A stretch of 64,000 bases of DNA from Bryobacterales bacterium (GTDB lineage Bacteria > Acidobacteriota > Terriglobia > Bryobacterales > Bryobacteraceae): NCBI GenBank assembly GCA_026954325.1, contig JAIXKK010000034.1, forward strand, positions 1-64,000, read 5' to 3'. Positions within the stretch are counted from its first letter, which is position 1, and the number at the start of each line of letters is the position of its first letter. The translations under genes were made by a program, and so were the position numbers. This document shows, piece by piece, positions 1-10,538 of this stretch. A model generated the notes under the pieces. That model did not search any database. It worked only from the letters and a program-made list of their open reading frames with translations, and had not been told where the DNA came from.

Positions 1-2
1 TC

Positions 3-308
3 CCTGCCCCAGCCCCGGAACCACAACCCTCCGAAACCCCCGAAGACGCCCCACCCCCAACCCCCGCCGCCTGGTACACCCGTTTCCTTGCCTTCCTCCT
101 CTCCCTCCTCGCCGTCCTTCAACTCCGTCCTGTGGCCCGGAAATCGCGAAAATCCTCCTCAAAACCCGCCGCCCAATCGAGCGAACCGATCTCCCTCTTC
201 CATTCCGCCTTCTACACCTTCGAATTCCCCGAATTCTTCATCTGGCTCACCTCGTTTATCCCCACGCCCGCCCGCCCCAAGCACCAGGCGCCGCCCCAAG
301 GCGAATAA
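3..308 (+). CDS. C-terminal end of an unknown membrane protein (5' truncated by window edge)
   Basis: The reading frame beginning at base 3 is open from the window edge to a TAA at 306-308, giving about 101 residues. It has strong third-position C bias, unlike the two other forward frames. It starts with a Pro/Glu-rich stretch, then one hydrophobic segment (FLAFLLSLLAVLQL) followed by a basic patch (RKSRKSSSK), then an aromatic stretch (FEFPEFFIWLTSF) and a Pro-rich tail. This suggests a membrane-anchored protein whose N-terminus lies outside the window. I do not recognise the family. Support is from codon bias and composition only. Confidence 0.55.
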   Translation, partial: PAPAPEPQPSETPEDAPPPTPAAWYTRFLAFLLSLLAVLQLRPVARKSRKSSSKPAAQSSEPISLFHSAFYTFEFPEFFIWLTSFIPTPARPKHQAPPQGE

Positions 309-497
309 ATGTCTGTGTGGCATCGGAAAAAGGCCGCTCCGCCGCGCCGGAAGTGGCTCTCTCCATCTCAGCCTCGACACGGTCCTCGCCGCCGGTCTCT
401 TCCACGCCGGGCCTCTCGGCCGCCGCATCCGCCTCGCTCCCGGAGCCACCGGCATGGCGAAGAGACCGGCGATGCAAATCGGTTGCGCCGGCGCTCG
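309..497. other. Convergent intergenic stretch, nothing recognised
   Basis: About 190 bases lie between the stop of the truncated forward gene and the stop of the minus-strand mannonate-dehydratase-like gene. The open frames crossing it are antisense or out-of-phase continuations without start signals or family resemblance. No T-tailed hairpin was seen. Confidence 0.4.
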
Positions 498-1589
498 TCA
501 GTCGTAGGCCAGATTGCGCGCCTGCATGAGGCCCTTCGTGTAGCCAATGGCGAAAATATGCCCAAGCATGGCGTAGCCGGCGTTGTGTTCGGAATCTTCG
601 CCGGCCATGGCGGGAGCGTGGTCGGTACGCAGCGGTCCGGTGAATCCGCCGCGGGCGTAGCATTCCAGCATCCGGGCCATGTCCGTGGGGCCGTTGTCAT
701 GAAACGTTTCGTGGTAGCGGGTGTCCGCCTTGCCATCCACATCGCGGAAATGTATGAACTGGATCTTGCCGCGCTCGGCGAATTCCGTGGCGACCGAATA
801 CATGGTCTCGCCGGGCGCGTAACGCATCGAGGCGAAGTTGCCCTGGCAGACCGTCGCGCCGTTGTAGGGGCTGTCGGCGATCGCGAACAGGCGGCGGTAG
901 GCCGCGGGGCTGATCATGATCTGCGCGGACCCTCGGTAAGGCGAGACGCAAGGATCGTTGGGATGATAGCCCATCTTCACTTTCGCTCTTTCACACACGG
1001 GCGTGATCCTCTCGATAAACCAGGTGAGTCCTTCCCAGAGTTGATCTTCCGTATAAACCTCGTCGAGAGGAGGCATTTTCTTGGTTTCCGCGTAATCATG
1101 CACGGTGGAAATGGCGCCGCCACGCAGGGTGATGCGGCCGGTGCGGCTCCCCCCCTGCCCGAAGTTGTAACACAGGACCGGAATGCCGGCCCTGCCCATG
1201 GCTTCTACATAGGCGCTCCAGTTTTTCAGTTCTTCCTCGCGGCCCGGAGTGCCTCGCCGGATGTGATCCGCCGGCACCGGAGTCATCGTTTCATGGACGG
1301 CGACGGCGAATCCGGCTTCCTCCCACTGCTCCTTGTGCTTCCGTATGGCGGCCTCATACTGATCCCGGCCGATGCCTCGGACCGAGGGGGAGGAGACCAC
1401 GTGCGTGACGCCCATCTGGAGGCAGAGTTTCAGGCGCTCGGGCTGGTTCAACCCGAGAACATGCGCGAATGTGAACTTTCCCTGCCGCATTCCATAGGCC
1501 TTCGTCGGCGAAGACATCGAGGCCGCGCCCGCCCCCGCGGCCATCGCAACGTTCTTTCCTACCCATGAGCGGCGTGTGATTCCATCCAT
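498..1589 (-). CDS. Tat-exported mannonate dehydratase-like TIM-barrel enzyme
   Basis: The 363-residue protein resembles the UxuA mannonate dehydratase family, which converts D-mannonate to 2-keto-3-deoxygluconate. Family-like segments include MGYHPNDPCVS near the middle, the ISPAAYRRL and NGATVCQGNF segments, IHFRDVDG, and a C-terminal GPLRTDHAP. It begins with a twin-arginine signal (TRRSWVGK followed by a small hydrophobic stretch), which is unusual for the cytoplasmic enzyme and suggests a periplasmic role or a related sugar isomerase or epimerase. The start at 1589 is preferred because AAAGGAG lies about 7 bases upstream. An upstream extension of the frame lacks such a site. The substrate is uncertain. 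Confidence 0.8.
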   Translation of the reverse strand: MDGITRRSWVGKNVAMAAGAGAASMSSPTKAYGMRQGKFTFAHVLGLNQPERLKLCLQMGVTHVVSSPSVRGIGRDQYEAAIRKHKEQWEEAGFAVAVHETMTPVPADHIRRGTPGREEELKNWSAYVEAMGRAGIPVLCYNFGQGGSRTGRITLRGGAISTVHDYAETKKMPPLDEVYTEDQLWEGLTWFIERITPVCERAKVKMGYHPNDPCVSPYRGSAQIMISPAAYRRLFAIADSPYNGATVCQGNFASMRYAPGETMYSVATEFAERGKIQFIHFRDVDGKADTRYHETFHDNGPTDMARMLECYARGGFTGPLRTDHAPAMAGEDSEHNAGYAMLGHIFAIGYTKGLMQARNLAYD

Positions 1590-1631
1590 TGGGATGCTCC
1601 TTTCCTGCTCGAACGATTGTACATCCCAGGC

Positions 1632-1659
1632 CGCGGATCGTGGCGGCTCGTGATCCGCG
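1632..1659. promoter_or_regulatory. 8-bp inverted repeat between divergent genes
   Basis: CGCGGATC (1632-1639) and GATCCGCG (1652-1659) form a perfect inverted repeat with a 12-base spacer. It lies in the 180-base divergent region between the mannonate-dehydratase-like gene and the secreted-protein gene. A TACAAT box on the minus strand (1621-1616) lies between it and the 1589 start. It may be an operator for either gene. No matching regulator is encoded next to it. Confidence 0.35.
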
Positions 1660-1769
1660 CTGCGTCGTATTCTCGCCTTTGTATTTGGGACGCATGAAAC
1701 GGAGAGGCGCGCCGCGCCGTCTGCGTAATGGCAACCCTGCGTCCTATCGAATGAGGTGTGCCCGCAAAT

Positions 1770-2411
1770 ATGAAATACCTGAAGCTGTTCGCCGCCGCAT
1801 TCCTGCTTTCCAGCCCTGGGTTCGCGCAGGATGCGGACTACTTCCCGTTGCAAGTGGGAAATCAGTGGGTGTACAAGGTAACCGGCCCCGCTGGCTCGAA
1901 TCCATTCACCGTGGAGGTCGCCGGAACCGAAACGATCGGCGGGAATGAGTATTTTTCCGTGATTGGGTTTCCCGGCCACGCGCTGCTGCTCCGGAAAAAC
2001 GATGAGGGAACGCTGGTCTTCTATGACCGCGAGGAGAATCGCGAGAAGACGTGGGTGGCGTTCGGGGCCGCCGCGGGGCAGGCCTTCCGCACGGAGGTGG
2101 ACCCGTGTAATGCGGCCGCCGTCATCTGGACCAGGCAAGGGGAACTGAAGTCGCCGTTTGGCGAGTTTTCCAACGCCCAGGACTATGACCTCATCCTGCG
2201 GAACGAAAAAGGCGAGGCCGTCTACCGCTGGGCGCTGGGAAAGTTTTTTACCGACATCTTCCGCCAGTTCCCCTTGATGGGAGAAAAAAACTGGGTTCTC
2301 ACCGTGCCCGTGCCCGATGTTCCTCCCGGCAACTACGCCGCCACCGCGAACCTCGCGGTCGCGGGTCCGCGGTATGAGGCCGTAATACCCTTTGCGATCG
2401 TCGCGCGGTAA
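1770..2411 (+). CDS. Secreted protein of unknown function
   Basis: This 213-residue protein has a clear Sec signal peptide ([20 protein letters not shown]) with probable cleavage after AQ. The mature part begins [13 protein letters not shown], a phrase common at the N-terminus of exported proteins of soil Acidobacteriota and Planctomycetes with no assigned function. The rest is predicted beta-rich, with one Cys and no catalytic motif I can name. The ATG at 1770 is chosen because GAGGTG lies 11 bases upstream and it gives the canonical signal peptide. An in-frame GTG at 1758 would overlap that site. Probably periplasmic. Confidence 0.75.
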   Translation: MKYLKLFAAAFLLSSPGFAQDADYFPLQVGNQWVYKVTGPAGSNPFTVEVAGTETIGGNEYFSVIGFPGHALLLRKNDEGTLVFYDREENREKTWVAFGAAAGQAFRTEVDPCNAAAVIWTRQGELKSPFGEFSNAQDYDLILRNEKGEAVYRWALGKFFTDIFRQFPLMGEKNWVLTVPVPDVPPGNYAATANLAVAGPRYEAVIPFAIVAR

Positions 2412-2417
2412 CGCGAT

Positions 2418-2451
2418 GCGCGGGCGGCGAGGCCGACGAACCCGCCCGCGC
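2418..2451. terminator. GC-rich hairpin between convergent genes, likely bidirectional terminator
   Basis: GCGCGGGCGG (2418-2427) pairs perfectly with CCGCCCGCGC (2442-2451) across a 14-base loop, in the 49 bases separating the secreted-protein gene (ends 2411) from lon (ends 2461). There is only a weak T-rich tail on the plus side (GTGTTTC). It may stop both transcripts. Confidence 0.5.
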
Positions 2452-2460
2452 CGTCGTGTT

Positions 2461-4809
2461 TCACGCCGCTTGCGCCATGCGGTTCGAGAGCGCGGGGATC
2501 ACCGCCCCGATCACCTGCTCGACGCGCTCCACCGGGATGAACTCCAGTTCCTGGCGCACATGTTCCGGAAGATCGCGCAGGTCCTTCATGTTGGCGCGCG
2601 GAACAACGACCCGCCGCATGCCCGCCCGGCGCGCCGCAAGCACCTTTTCCTTGAGTCCGCCGATCGGCAGAACCATGCCGGTGAGCGTGATTTCTCCGGT
2701 CATGGCCGTGTCGCCGCGGGCCGTGCACCCCGTATAGAGCGAGGTCAGCGCCACCGCCGTGGTGATGCCCGCCGAAGGACCGTCCTTGGGCACCGCTCCG
2801 GCCGGGACATGAATGTGGACGCCGCACTCGCGGAACTTCTTGGTGTCGATGCCGAAGTTCGCGGCGTGGCTCCAGATGTAGCTTTGCGCCGCCCGCGCCG
2901 ATTCCTGCATCACCTCGCCGAGTTGTCCGGTGAGCGTCAGCCCCTTGCCGTCCGGGAGAAGGGTGGCTTCGATGTACAGCACATCGCCTCCCGTCTCCGT
3001 CCAGGCGAGCCCCGCCGCGACGCCCGGTTGCAGGCTGCGGCGCATCTCCTCCAGATGGAACGGCTCGGGGCCGAGCAGATCGAGCAGGTCCTCCCGGCGC
3101 ACCGTGAAGGCTTCTCCGCTTCCTTCGGCCACCTTCAGGGCCACCTTCCGGGCGATCGAGCCGATGTTCTGCTCCAGCCGCCGCAACCCCGCCTCGCGCG
3201 TATATCCGGTGATAAGCGCGGAGAGGGTGGCGTCTTCAAAGCGGACGGCGGCCGGATCGAGCCCCGTCTGCTTCAACTGGCGCGGGATGAGGTAGCGGCG
3301 CGCGATCGCCACCTTTTCCTCTTCGCTGTAGCCGGACAACCGGAGAATCTCCATCCGGTCGAGCAGCGGCCGCGGGATGGTCTCGAGCGAGTTCGCCGTG
3401 GCGATGAACAACACCTTCGAAAGATCGAAGGGCAGGTCGAGATAGTTGTCCCGGAACTTGTTGTTCTGCTCCGGATCGAGGATTTCAAGCAGCGCGGCCG
3501 CGGGGTCGCCCCGGTAGTCGCGCCCGAGTTTGTCGACTTCATCGAGCATGATCACCGGATTCGCGGCGCCCGCGCGGCGTAGCGATTGAATCAGGCGCCC
3601 CGGCATGGCCCCGATGTACGTGCGCCGGTGGCCGCGCAGTTCGGCCTCGTCATGCAAACCGCCCACGCTCATGCGCTCGAACTTGCGGCCGATCGCCCGC
3701 GCGATGGACTGGCCGAGCGAAGTCTTGCCGACGCCCGGAGGTCCGGCGAAGCAGAGGATCGGAGCCTTGGCCTTGGGATTCAGCTTGAGCACCGCGAGAT
3801 GCTCCAGAATGCGCTGCTTGACATCTTTGAGGTTATAGTGGTCCTCATCGAGGATGCGGCGCGCGTTGGCGATGTCGAGCGTGTCCTCGGAGAACACTTT
3901 CCAGGGCAGTTCGAGAACGTACTCAAGGTAGGTGCGGATGACGTGATAATCCGGCGACGCCGAAGGTAGCTTCTCCAGGCGCTTCAGCTCGCGCTCGGCT
4001 TCCTTCTTCACTTCCTCGGGAAGGTCCGCCTTCTCGAGTTGCTCCCTCAGCAGGGCCACTTCGTCCTGGTCGGATCCTTTTTCGCCGAGTTCCTGCTGGA
4101 TGGCGCGAAGCTGCTGCCGCAGCAGGTACTCGCGCTGCTCCTTGCTCATTTCCGAGCGCGCCTCGGTGGCGATCTTGTTGCGCAGCTCGAGCACCTGGAC
4201 CTCGTAGGAGAGGTAGGTGTGCATCAGGCGGAGCGCGTCGAGCCGCGTCGGAGCCTCGAGCAGCGCCTGAGCCTTCGGCAGATCGAGCCCCAGCATCGAT
4301 GCCACGAGATAGACCAGATGCAGAGGATCCTCGGTGCTCGACAACAGCCGCTCGAGGTCCATGGTGGTTTGCTGCCGCGAAAGCTGGATGGCCTGCGAAG
4401 TGAGTTCGGTGACCGCGCGGTGAAGGGCCTCGACCTCCGGTCCGGAATCCTCCGGCAGCGGCAGCGGATGGAAGCGCGCCGCCGGAAAGCCGCGGTCGGT
4501 TTCCAGCTTGATGAGCACCACGCGCTCAACCCCATAGACGAAGACCTCGGTATGCGATTCCCGCTTGGCCACCCGGCGGATGATGGCGCGCGTCCCGATG
4601 GTGTAGAGGTCGTCCTGCGAAGGATCTTCAATGCTTGCGTCGCGCTGCGCCACGAGAACAATTTCCTGCTCCTCGGCCCGCAGAGCCTCCTCGACGGCCG
4701 CCAGGGAGCGCGCGCGTCCCACATTGAGCGGCAGCAACAACTGGGGGAACAACACCACGTTCTTCAGCGGCAACATCGGAAGCTGTCTGACTTGCTTTTC
4801 CAGTTCCAT
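2461..4809 (-). CDS. lon: ATP-dependent protease Lon
   Basis: The 782-residue protein is a standard LonA: an N-terminal substrate-binding LON domain (about 1-200), a coiled linker, an AAA+ module with Walker A GPPGVGKT (about 353) and Walker B VIMLDEVD, and a C-terminal protease domain with the catalytic Ser in KDGPSAG (about 677) and Lys in GGLKEK (about 718). It degrades misfolded and regulatory proteins in the cytoplasm. The start has a GGGAG site about 5 bases upstream. It lies just downstream of clpB on the same strand, so the two may be co-transcribed. Length and motifs are complete. Confidence 0.97.
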   Translation of the reverse strand: MELEKQVRQLPMLPLKNVVLFPQLLLPLNVGRARSLAAVEEALRAEEQEIVLVAQRDASIEDPSQDDLYTIGTRAIIRRVAKRESHTEVFVYGVERVVLIKLETDRGFPAARFHPLPLPEDSGPEVEALHRAVTELTSQAIQLSRQQTTMDLERLLSSTEDPLHLVYLVASMLGLDLPKAQALLEAPTRLDALRLMHTYLSYEVQVLELRNKIATEARSEMSKEQREYLLRQQLRAIQQELGEKGSDQDEVALLREQLEKADLPEEVKKEAERELKRLEKLPSASPDYHVIRTYLEYVLELPWKVFSEDTLDIANARRILDEDHYNLKDVKQRILEHLAVLKLNPKAKAPILCFAGPPGVGKTSLGQSIARAIGRKFERMSVGGLHDEAELRGHRRTYIGAMPGRLIQSLRRAGAANPVIMLDEVDKLGRDYRGDPAAALLEILDPEQNNKFRDNYLDLPFDLSKVLFIATANSLETIPRPLLDRMEILRLSGYSEEEKVAIARRYLIPRQLKQTGLDPAAVRFEDATLSALITGYTREAGLRRLEQNIGSIARKVALKVAEGSGEAFTVRREDLLDLLGPEPFHLEEMRRSLQPGVAAGLAWTETGGDVLYIEATLLPDGKGLTLTGQLGEVMQESARAAQSYIWSHAANFGIDTKKFRECGVHIHVPAGAVPKDGPSAGITTAVALTSLYTGCTARGDTAMTGEITLTGMVLPIGGLKEKVLAARRAGMRRVVVPRANMKDLRDLPEHVRQELEFIPVERVEQVIGAVIPALSNRMAQAA

Positions 4810-4861
4810 TTTTCTCCCCTCTCTTTTTCATTAGACGCGGCGGCAGGGCCGCCGGACTCAC

Positions 4862-7507
<2,646 letters not shown>

Positions 7508-7718
7508 GAGAGCGGGTAAAACCTCCAAGGGCAGGATAGCATATGAGTAGATACGCATGCAACAATCTTAGTTTGCAATTGTCAACTTAGTTTAGATTTA
7601 CAATGCGTGGTCCCGTGGAGGCGGACGTGCCGCAATTCTTCCTAAAGCAAGCGATCCTATGGTTTTTGGAAACTGTCTAATCCCTATTGACGGAACGTGT
7701 TAAACTGCAAACAGGATA
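7508..7718. promoter_or_regulatory. Divergent clpB/TonB-family upstream region with a CTTAGTTT direct repeat
   Basis: The 322-base divergent gap (7508-7829) is the longest without a gene. On the clpB side the octamer CTTAGTTT occurs twice (7567-7574 and 7586-7593, 19 bases apart). Between the copies, on the minus strand, lies TTGACA (7585-7580). Seventeen bases further is a poor -10 (TTGCAT). It may be the heat-responsive control region of clpB, but it matches neither CIRCE nor the HspR repeat that I know. On the TonB side, TTGACG at 7687-7692 lies upstream of the structured leader. Its -10 is weak. Confidence 0.35.
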
Positions 7719-7794
7719 GGCCGTGGCAGGTTCGGAAGAATCTGCAACTGGGTGGTTCGTTGATGCGTCCTACACACAGGTTGAACACACGGCC
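7719..7794 (+). ncRNA. Candidate structured leader RNA (three-way junction)
   Basis: Three stems abut with almost no unpaired bases. P1 is GGCCGTG (7719-7725) with CACGGCC (7788-7794). P2 is GCAGGTTC (7726-7733) with GAATCTGC (7738-7745), 8 pairs including one G-T, closed by a GGAA loop of the GNRA class. P3 is AACTG (7746-7750) with CAGGTT (7777-7782, one bulge), extendable inward. The start codon of the TonB-family gene is 35 bases downstream. The layout recalls junction riboswitches such as the cyclic-di-GMP-I aptamer, but I do not see that class's conserved bases. Paired bases are seen directly; function is inference. Confidence 0.45.
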
Positions 7795-7829
7795 GGGCTA
7801 CGGTAAGCAACGGAGAGCGTGGCAAATCA

Positions 7830-8849
7830 ATGTCAGTGGAAACGATGAATCATAAGGGTGCTGACCAAGGCCCTTCGTTACAAAATCAAACCCCGGACAT
7901 CCACCTTCAACGGCTGCTCCTGGCGGAAACACAGGTTCCCTGGATCAAGTCGTTCATCGCAAGCATCAAGGAAGCCCTCAATCCACCCAAACTGCCTCCT
8001 CTTGAAGTCACATCAAGGCCCGTGGCGGTAAAGAATATCTGGGGATTAACCAGTGGCCAGGAATCGCGGGCGGGGACCCTGTCGCTGGTAATCCATGTGA
8101 CGGTCATCTCCCTGTTGCTCGTGCTCGGGACCAACCAGACGGTGCAGCAGAAGGTGAAGGAGACAGTGACCCTGATTGCTCCGGACCTTGCTCCTTATGT
8201 TCCCAAGAATGAGCCGAAGAAGCAGGCGATGGGCGGGGGAGGCGGCGGCGGAGACCGGTCGGTAACTCCGCCCGCAAAGGGTAAGCTGCCTCGGGTGGCT
8301 CCAAAGCAGTTCACGCCTCCCATGCAGGTGGTGCACAATGAGCAGCCGAAACTGATCATGGAACCGACGCTGGTGATTCAGCCGGACGCCACGCTGCCTA
8401 AGGTAAACATGCCGAACTTCGGGGATCCGCTGGCGCGGATTGGCCCTCCCTCGAACGGCCCCGGTTCGGGCGCCGGCATCGGCTCGGGTTCGGGCGGCGG
8501 GGTCGGGTCGGGCCGCGGAGCGGGATTTGGTCCTGGCGAAGGCGGCGGCGTGGGTGGCGGGGTATACCGGATTGGCGGCGGCGTTTCTGCTCCGACGCTG
8601 GTTTTCAAGGTAGAGCCGGAGTATTCGGAAGAGGCGCGCAAGGCCAAGTTCCAGGGTACGGTGGTTCTCTACGTGGTGGTGGACGAGAAGGGGCAACCGC
8701 GCGATTTGAGGGTGCTGCGTCCGCTGGGTTTGGGGCTGGACGAGAAGGCAATCGAGGCGGTGACGAAGTGGCGCTTCCGGCCCGGATATAAAGACGGGAA
8801 GGCCGTACCCGTCGCCGCGACCATCGAAGTCAATTTCCGGCTGCTGTAA
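7830..8849 (+). CDS. TonB-family energy transducer with glycine-rich linker
   Basis: The 339-residue protein has a long charged cytoplasmic N-terminus (about 80 residues), one transmembrane helix (LSLVIHVTVISLLLVLG, about 84-100), a periplasmic linker rich first in Pro/Lys and then in Gly/Ser (about 135-255), and a C-terminal TonB domain ending with YSEEARKAKFQGTVVLYVVV and KWRFRPG. Such proteins transmit proton-motive force to outer-membrane receptors. No exbB/exbD or intact receptor is nearby. The start follows GGAGAG at 12 bases. The gene tail overlaps the convergent vapC by 20 bases. A structured leader precedes it. Confidence 0.85.
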   Translation: MSVETMNHKGADQGPSLQNQTPDIHLQRLLLAETQVPWIKSFIASIKEALNPPKLPPLEVTSRPVAVKNIWGLTSGQESRAGTLSLVIHVTVISLLLVLGTNQTVQQKVKETVTLIAPDLAPYVPKNEPKKQAMGGGGGGGDRSVTPPAKGKLPRVAPKQFTPPMQVVHNEQPKLIMEPTLVIQPDATLPKVNMPNFGDPLARIGPPSNGPGSGAGIGSGSGGGVGSGRGAGFGPGEGGGVGGGVYRIGGGVSAPTLVFKVEPEYSEEARKAKFQGTVVLYVVVDEKGQPRDLRVLRPLGLGLDEKAIEAVTKWRFRPGYKDGKAVPVAATIEVNFRLL

Positions 8850-9261
8850 TTGCGAGCCGGTCCACTCCCGGAAAGACGGAGGCTGCTTTCTCCGCGAAAA
8901 TTTTGTCGGCGGTAATGAGCCGGGAAGAGGTACGCCGGGCGACTGCCAGGTAGAGGCAATCCGCAAGGCGGTGGTTGAGTTGGAGCGAGAGACTGGCGGC
9001 TTCGCGCAGATCTTCGAGGTTGGCGCTGATTTGCAGAACACCTTGCTTAAGAGCCTCGATCCACAATTGAATGGTTTCCTTGGCGTCGGCGGCGCTGATC
9101 TCACCCCCGCGGTGACGTTTGGTGATGGCGCTTGTCACCTCGATGCGGATGAGGTCGGGGGCGATCAACGCTTCCCGCCCGCGCAGCAGTTCGATGGCCT
9201 GCGGCGCGCCGTCTTCCGGGAGGAACCATTTGACGGCCACCGAGGCATCGACCACAATCAC
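8830..9261 (-). CDS. vapC: VapC-type PIN-domain ribonuclease toxin
   Basis: The 143-residue protein is a complete PIN domain with the four acidic metal-binding residues at D5, E41, D101 and D119 (MIVVDASV, RIEVTSA, LADCLYLA, LITADK). Type II toxins of this family cleave RNA, commonly initiator tRNA or rRNA. It starts with GTG overlapping the antitoxin stop by 4 bases (GTGA), the usual coupling for VapBC. Its last 20 bases overlap the convergent TonB-family gene. The predicted fold and partner make the assignment firm; the RNA target is unknown. Confidence 0.9.
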   Translation of the reverse strand: MIVVDASVAVKWFLPEDGAPQAIELLRGREALIAPDLIRIEVTSAITKRHRGGEISAADAKETIQLWIEALKQGVLQISANLEDLREAASLSLQLNHRLADCLYLAVARRTSSRLITADKIFAEKAASVFPGVDRLAITAAGN

Positions 9262-9506
9262 CAGCGCTCCTCGCGGTCTTCGCGGATGATTTCCGTGCTG
9301 TCGCTGAGAGTACCGTAGCGGGTCTTCAACTGGCTGGTCCAGGCTTCAGCCTTAGCGGCGAAGTCTCTTTGTGGCTTGAGGGCCGATTCGGTCAATAAAT
9401 TTCTCAACTCTTCTTCCAAGCTGATACCCTCCTGTTCCGCTTTCGCCTTATGGGCTTCGACGACCCAATCCGGAAGTTTGCGAATTTTGACGGCTTCGAC
9501 GGCCAT
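9258..9506 (-). CDS. vapB: FitA/VapB-type ribbon-helix-helix antitoxin
   Basis: The 82-residue protein begins with a ribbon-helix-helix segment (VKIRKLPDWVVEAHKAKAEQEG, then SLEEELRNLL), typical of FitA-like antitoxins that bind DNA as dimers. A C-terminal tail (about 50-82) would thread into the toxin active site. It precedes vapC with a 4-base overlap. The -10 box of its probable promoter ends 6 bases before the ATG, so the transcript may be leaderless. It likely represses its own promoter together with VapC. Confidence 0.88.
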   Translation of the reverse strand: MAVEAVKIRKLPDWVVEAHKAKAEQEGISLEEELRNLLTESALKPQRDFAAKAEAWTSQLKTRYGTLSDSTEIIREDREERW

Positions 9507-9512
9507 GGTTCA

Positions 9513-9541
9513 AGTGTAGGGTACTCTGCAAATATCGTCAA
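9513..9541 (-). promoter_or_regulatory. Sigma70-type promoter for vapBC, likely leaderless
   Basis: On the minus strand TTGACG (9541-9536) is separated by exactly 17 bases from TACACT (9518-9513). The vapB ATG begins at 9506, where a transcript would be expected to start. An imperfect palindrome centred on CCCCATGGGG (9545-9554) lies just upstream of the -35 box, between it and the etfA stop, and could bind the VapBC complex. The same two hexamers with the same spacing occur before the iclR gene. Confidence 0.65.
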
Positions 9542-9554
9542 TGCCCCCATGGGG

Positions 9555-10538
9555 TCATTTTTGTTTCGACTTCTCAACTTCCTCGATGAGTGCTGGCACC
9601 ACTTCGAATAGATCACCGATTACACCGATGTCCGCTACCTCAAATATCGGTGCGTGGGGGTCTTTGTTGATGGCGACGATGGTCTTGGCCCCTTTCATGC
9701 CGACCAGATGCTGGATGGCGCCGCTGATGCCCACCGCCAGATAGAGCTTTGGAGCCACGGTTTGGCCGGAACTGCCCACCTGGCGCTCCATGGGTAGCCA
9801 GCCGTTGTCGCAGATGGGGCGGGAAGCGGCGAGTTCGGCCCCGAGAGCCCTGGCAAGGTCCTCGACCAAGGCAATGTTTTCCTTCTCTTTGATCCCACGG
9901 CCGACGGAGACAATCAATTCGGCGGCAGTCAAATCGACCGCGCGAGCAGATTCGCGGAAGGGAGGTTGAGGCTTACCACGGATTTGCGATGGATCGAGCG
10001 CCAAGGTGAGAGATTCCAGAGCCGCCGTACCCGGTTCTACCTTTTCAGCACGGTAGGCGCCGGCTTGAATCGACGCGAAGTGAGGACCGGTTCCGGTGAA
10101 GACGATGTCGCCGTTAAGTTTGCCCTGAAACAGCAAGCGCACAAGGATGGCATGGCCGTTTTCGATACGGCAGCGAATGACGTCAGACACCAGAACACGA
10201 TTAAAGCGTGTTGCCACATTGGGGGCAAAATCACGAACCTGGTAGGTGTGGGGAAAGAGCACCAAGTCCGGGCCAGCGGTGCGCACGAGGACTTCCACGG
10301 CGGCGGAAAACCCGTCGGGAGTGTAATCGCCGAGCAACGGATGGTCGACGGCGTACACTTTGTCAAGCTTTTTCCCGCACAACTCCCGCGCCAGGGTACC
10401 CACGCCGCTGCCGGCAACCGCGGCCGAGCAGCCAGTCTTCATCGCGGCGGCAATCTCCTGGCCGGCCGCCAGAGTCTCGAAGGACATGGGGTTCCAGGCG
10501 CCGCCGCGCTGCTCCAACACTACCAGAACGCCGCTCAT
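9555..10538 (-). CDS. etfA: Electron transfer flavoprotein alpha subunit
   Basis: The 327-residue protein has the EtfA C-terminal FAD-binding region: [11 protein letters not shown], then [32 protein letters not shown] and [16 protein letters not shown]. With EtfB it carries electrons from acyl-CoA and other flavin dehydrogenases to the membrane quinone pool via ETF:quinone oxidoreductase. The start overlaps the etfB stop by 4 bases (ATGA). It is the last gene of the acpP-fabF-etfB-etfA run. Complete and typical in length. Confidence 0.96.
   Translation of the reverse strand: MSGVLVVLEQRGGAWNPMSFETLAAGQEIAAAMKTGCSAAVAGSGVGTLARELCGKKLDKVYAVDHPLLGDYTPDGFSAAVEVLVRTAGPDLVLFPHTYQVRDFAPNVATRFNRVLVSDVIRCRIENGHAILVRLLFQGKLNGDIVFTGTGPHFASIQAGAYRAEKVEPGTAALESLTLALDPSQIRGKPQPPFRESARAVDLTAAELIVSVGRGIKEKENIALVEDLARALGAELAASRPICDNGWLPMERQVGSSGQTVAPKLYLAVGISGAIQHLVGMKGAKTIVAINKDPHAPIFEVADIGVIGDLFEVVPALIEEVEKSKQK

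Noticed and set aside
88..507. Pro/Ser/Asn-rich 139-codon frame at the left edge
   Set aside because: A different frame from base 3 to 308 has better codon bias, a transmembrane segment and a plausible C-terminus.
309..1568. 419-codon plus-strand frame opposite the mannonate-dehydratase-like gene
   Set aside because: It is low-complexity Arg/His/Gly-rich and antisense to a gene with clear family motifs, Tat signal and ribosome site.
4838..4854. Terminator between clpB and lon (CGGCGGC-AGG-GCCGCCG)
   Set aside because: The hairpin is perfect, but the loop is only three bases and no T-run follows on the transcribed strand, so termination is not supported.
7557..7593. CIRCE or HspR site upstream of clpB
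   Set aside because: The sequence contains neither TTAGCACTC-N9-GAGTGCTAA nor the CTTGAGT-N7-ACTCAAG pattern.
7719..7810. Known cyclic-di-GMP-I riboswitch
   Set aside because: The general layout of a GNRA hairpin in a three-helix junction is similar, but the conserved core bases of that class were not found. It is kept only as an unclassified structured RNA.
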